Shown here in pieces: positions 5,564 to 8,146 of a stretch of DNA of 8,146 nucleotides (the stretch's first letter is position 1; the number at the start of each line of letters is the position of its first letter). Location: positions 1-8,146 of the forward strand of contig DKEX01000090.1 of assembly GCA_002452295.1 (NCBI GenBank). Direction: 5' to 3'. The notes under the pieces were generated by a model that was not told the DNA's origin, searched no databases, and saw nothing but the letters and a program-made list of their open reading frames with translations. A program made the translations under genes and the position numbers. The DNA is from Firmicutes bacterium UBA6811 (GTDB lineage Bacteria > Bacillota > SHA-98 > UBA4971).

Positions 5564-6490
5564 TCATCGGCGACTCGGGACGAGCGCCCCTGCGCGAGTC
5601 GCGATCTGCCCGGCAATCTTTGCATTGTTCACGGCCAGGGCCACATTGGCGGAAAGGCTCTTACCGTTCGTGAAGCGGCGGATTTGCTCCAGGATGAACG
5701 GGGTCACGGCCTTCCCCGAGATGCCCTGTTCCTCGGCGGCCTTCCGGGCATACTCGATAGCCCGGCCGATCACCCCTTCATCAGCGGCAGCATCCGACGG
5801 CACGGGGTTCGTGACGAGGATTCCGCCCGAGAGCCCCCTCGACCACTTGATTCGCGCGAAATCCACGACGTCATCCACGCTGTCCAGGCGATAGGGCACC
5901 TTGAAACCCGTGCTGCGCACGAAGAACCCTGGAAAGTCGTCTGTCCCGAAGCCGATGACCGGCACGCCCAGCGTCTCCAGGACCTCCAAGGTGTTCCCTA
6001 TGTCGAGAAACGACTTCGCGCCACTGCAGACCACGATAACGTTCAGGCGCGACAGGGCCACGAGGTCAGTTGAGATGTCCATGGCCTCGCCCGGGTGCAC
6101 CCCGCCGATCCCGCCCGTCGCAAAAATCCTGATCCCAGCGGCGTCGGCTATAGCCATCGTCGCCGACACGGTCGTGCCGGCAGTAAGGCCCCTTAGCTCT
6201 GCCCAAGGGAGATCGCGGATTCCAGCCTTCACGGTGTCCTGGCGCTTCGCGAGATGCTCAAGTTCGCCGCGGCCCAGACCCACTCGCACCTCGCCATCCA
6301 CCACGGCGATCGTGGCAGGCACGGCGCCCTCGCTCCAGATCGCTTCCTCCGCAGCAAGCGCAGTTTCCAGGTTGTGCGGCCAGGGCATCCCCTGGCAGAT
6401 GATGCTCGACTCAAGCGCCACGACGCGACCTTCGGGCAGGGCCGCCCCCACCTCGTCAGAGATTGTGAGATCGTCTCTCACGCCCGTCAC
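5564..6490 (-). CDS. psuG: Pseudouridine-5'-phosphate glycosidase
   Basis: PsuG reversibly breaks the C-C glycosidic bond of pseudouridine 5'-phosphate to give uracil and ribose 5-phosphate, the second step of pseudouridine salvage. Family marks run from end to end: VALESSIICQGMPWPHNLE (24-42), TVKAGIRDLPW (86-96), AGTTVSATM (104-112), FATGGIGGVHPGEAMDIS (123-140), VCSGAKSFLDIG (154-165), TDDFPGFF (183-190), NPVPSD (228-233) and GKAVTPF (259-265). Glu27, Lys88 and Lys159 match the positions expected for the catalytic Glu and the two Lys of this family. At 308 residues it is full length. The start is GTG 6490, just after AAGGGGGGC, a strong ribosome site. It lies 80 bp after galK and before psuK on the same strand. 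Confidence 0.95.
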   Translation of the reverse strand: MTGVRDDLTISDEVGAALPEGRVVALESSIICQGMPWPHNLETALAAEEAIWSEGAVPATIAVVDGEVRVGLGRGELEHLAKRQDTVKAGIRDLPWAELRGLTAGTTVSATMAIADAAGIRIFATGGIGGVHPGEAMDISTDLVALSRLNVIVVCSGAKSFLDIGNTLEVLETLGVPVIGFGTDDFPGFFVRSTGFKVPYRLDSVDDVVDFARIKWSRGLSGGILVTNPVPSDAAADEGVIGRAIEYARKAAEEQGISGKAVTPFILEQIRRFTNGKSLSANVALAVNNAKIAGQIATRAGALVPSRR

Positions 6491-6570
6491 TTCGCCCCCC
6501 TTGAGATTCTCCGTAAACCGGGGTCCTGGAATACTCTTCGGGCACTCAGCCGCGCAGCCTCCAGTTCAAT

Positions 6571-7911
6571 TCAACTGCCAGGCATGAGCCCAGCCCCGTC
6601 CTCGGCCCGGCATACGTACACCTGAGGCTCTGACGAGAGCCGCGAGGGGTCGACCGTGCGCATGTAGCGGGCGAGCACTGTTCGCCGGAACTCGTCCACC
6701 GCATCGTCTCGCACCAGGTTGACGGTGCACCCGCCGAACCCCGCCCCGGTCATCCGCGCCCCCGCGACTCCCGGCATATCCAGCGTCACCTCAACCATTG
6801 CGTCGAGCTCGGGGCAACTCACCTCGTAGAGGTCCCTCAGGCTGGCGTGAGATTCGACCATGAGACCTCCGAACATGTCCACATGCCCACCTCGCAGCGC
6901 CCCCACGCTCCTCAGGACGCGGTCATTCTCGAGGACCACGTGGCGTGCCCGCTCCCGCACCGGTGTGGGCAGATGGTCCTCCAGGTCCGGAAGATCCTCC
7001 GGCGACACGTCGCGCAGGGATCTCACGTCAGGCCGGTCGCGCCGCAGCAGCCGAACCGCCTCCTCGCACTGGGAGCGCCGGAGGTTATACTCGGAATCCC
7101 GAAGCCCGCGCCGGACGCCGGTATCGCAGATGACGATGCGATAATCACAAGGTAGCGGAACCGGCTCGTACTCGTAGCTCCGGCAGTCGATGAAAAGGGC
7201 GTGCCCGGCCTTCCCGAGGGCCGAGGCGAGCTGGTCCATGATCCCGCAGTTGACCCCCACGAAGGAGTTCTCTGCCCGCTGGCACTTCAGGGCCAGGTCG
7301 CGGCCGTCCAGGTCGAAGCCTGCAGCCGCCCGGGCAGCCACTGCTCGGGCCGCCACCGCAGTCGCCACTTCCAGCGCCGCGGATGAGCTGAGTCCGGCAC
7401 CGGCCGGCACATCCCCCGTGACCACCATGTCCATGCCGCAGAGCGGAGCGCCGGATTCTGCGAGGACCTTCAGCGTCCCACGGACGTAGTTGCTCCAGAT
7501 GTGGTCGCGGTCGTACGCGATGCCGTCAAGGGTAAACTCGACGGCCTCCCCGTAGTTCAGTGAACGGACCCGTACCGCTCTGTCGCGACGCCCCCGCGCA
7601 GCGATCATCACGTCGCGGTCTATCGCCGCAGGCAGGACGAACCCCTCGTTATAGTCGGTATGCTCGCCGATGAGGTTCACCCTGCCCGGGGCGCGGACCA
7701 CCAGGATTTCGCTGCAGGCGGTGTCCTCACCATACGTGGCCGCCAATACACTTCGGAGCCGGGCGGCTCTTTCCTGCCGTTCCCGGTGTTTCAGGCGCAC
7801 GCACGGGTCCCCCGGGGGCTGAGGACCAGGTCCCCCCAGGACCTTCACTGGACAACCGTCGCGCGACGCGTCCTGGGAATGTGTCCGGGGCGCCTCATTC
7901 CGCACCGCCAT
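6571..7911 (-). CDS. galK: Galactokinase
   Basis: GalK phosphorylates alpha-galactose at C1 with ATP, the first committed Leloir step. The three GHMP-kinase motifs are intact: VRAPGRVNLIGEHTDYNEG (the galactokinase signature, about residues 72-90), GDVPAGAGLSSSAALE (ATP loop, about 166-181) and MTGAGFGGC (about 387-395). VNCGIMDQLASALG (about 220-233) carries the catalytic Asp region. Start is uncertain. ATG 7911 follows AAGGAAG and overlaps the upstream ORF by 17 bases, but its first 37 residues are Pro/Gly-rich and unlike the family. GTG 7800 (VRLKHRERQERA) has GGGGGA seven bases upstream and gives 409 residues, nearer to family length. psuG follows after 80 bp. With the nearby galT broken, galactose 1-phosphate would need another route. 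Confidence 0.93.
   Translation of the reverse strand: MAVRNEAPRTHSQDASRDGCPVKVLGGPGPQPPGDPCVRLKHRERQERAARLRSVLAATYGEDTACSEILVVRAPGRVNLIGEHTDYNEGFVLPAAIDRDVMIAARGRRDRAVRVRSLNYGEAVEFTLDGIAYDRDHIWSNYVRGTLKVLAESGAPLCGMDMVVTGDVPAGAGLSSSAALEVATAVAARAVAARAAAGFDLDGRDLALKCQRAENSFVGVNCGIMDQLASALGKAGHALFIDCRSYEYEPVPLPCDYRIVICDTGVRRGLRDSEYNLRRSQCEEAVRLLRRDRPDVRSLRDVSPEDLPDLEDHLPTPVRERARHVVLENDRVLRSVGALRGGHVDMFGGLMVESHASLRDLYEVSCPELDAMVEVTLDMPGVAGARMTGAGFGGCTVNLVRDDAVDEFRRTVLARYMRTVDPSRLSSEPQVYVCRAEDGAGLMPGS
7806..7844 (-). promoter_or_regulatory. Two tandem hairpins at the galK 5' end
   Basis: On the minus strand AGGTCC-TGGGG-GGACCT (7844-7828) is a perfect six-pair stem. It is followed at once by GGTCC...GGACC (7827-7806) with a 12-base loop. 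The second stem covers part of the GGGGGA ribosome site of the alternative galK start GTG 7800. It could hide that site, or simply reflect GC-rich coding sequence if ATG 7911 is the start. Confidence 0.35.
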
Positions 7912-8146
7912 CACGCTTCACTTCCTTGTTGTGCCTTGCGCTCACCGCTTCCGCCTCCACCGGCCGGCCGGCCGTTACGCCGCCGTCCACTGTCACCATG
8001 TCCGCGGCCCTGGTCCCGGCACCGGTTGGGGCGTCCGGGTCAGCTCTGGTTTTAGCTCTCGCCCCGGCCAGAGCCCACGCTTCTCCTTTGGTTCGGGCCC
8101 CCAGCTTGAGCACGGGCTTGACCTCGAGCTTGTGCTTGGGCTTGGG
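7895..8146 (-). CDS. C-terminal fragment of an unidentified protein (cut by window edge)
   Basis: An open frame enters from the right edge and ends at TGA 7895-7897, giving the last 83 residues of a larger protein. It opens with a Lys-periodic stretch (PKPKHKLEVKPVLKLG), caused by repeated CAAGC units, then becomes Ala/Gly/Arg/Asp-rich and ends HNKEVKRDGGAE. There is no recognisable domain; it looks like a disordered tail or linker. The 17-base overlap with galK ATG 7911, and lack of a stop across the window edge, support a real upstream gene in the galK operon. A regulator or transport protein would be usual there, but nothing visible supports either. Confidence 0.5.
   Translation of the reverse strand, partial: PKPKHKLEVKPVLKLGARTKGEAWALAGARAKTRADPDAPTGAGTRAADMVTVDGGVTAGRPVEAEAVSARHNKEVKRDGGAE

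Noticed and set aside
5189..6073. 294-residue plus-strand ORF
   Set aside because: Antisense to psuK and psuG, both of which are clearly identified by motifs; long shadow frames are common in GC-rich DNA.
8097..8146. CRISPR-like or tandem DNA repeat from the repeated CAAGC units
   Set aside because: Units are short, irregularly spaced and explained by Lys-rich codons in an open reading frame.

Overview
The window reads as GC-rich bacterial DNA. The gene set (DegV family, DUF3795, a uroporphyrinogen-decarboxylase-type protein, a hot-dog acyl-CoA thioesterase, a DEAD-box helicase, galT/galK and pseudouridine genes) and the strong Shine-Dalgarno sites with GTG/TTG starts suggest a high-GC anaerobic Gram-positive (Bacillota/Clostridia-like) organism. 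The taxonomy is inference; nothing here fixes it. No rRNA, tRNA, CRISPR array or insertion sequence was recognised.

The left part (1-2100) and the stretch near 3940 are a patchwork of broken genes. In order they are: the 5' end of a secreted-protein gene (+, 206-415) running head-on into a galT fragment (-, 413-874); a short ORF (-) in frame with galT, joined to it through a G10 tract; the C-terminal part of a URO-D-family gene (-, 1128-1559); a 52-bp orphan spacer with a palindrome; and an acyl-CoA thioesterase (+, 1612-1929) that lacks its N-terminus and about 40-45 internal residues. Near 3940 a degV gene (+) loses its C-terminal third and runs head-on into a DUF3795 gene (-).

Between these lies an intact DEAD-box RNA helicase (2206-3315). 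It has a convincing extended -10 promoter and a leader hairpin, and is followed by degV, probably in the same transcript.

The right half (4511-8146) is orderly and all on the minus strand: an unidentified low-complexity C-terminal fragment, galactokinase (galK), pseudouridine-5'-phosphate glycosidase (psuG) and a PfkB-family kinase (probable psuK). Tight spacing suggests one operon joining galactose phosphorylation to pseudouridine breakdown. In that route the kinase makes pseudouridine 5'-phosphate and PsuG splits it to uracil and ribose 5-phosphate. GalK would make galactose 1-phosphate, but the only galT seen here is broken.

The main anomaly is that at least four gene-breaking junctions fall in about 4 kb, three of them strand-switching, while the right half has none. 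This fits chimeric joining (whole-genome amplification or assembly) or a true rearrangement hot spot. I did not find a convincing new biological system.
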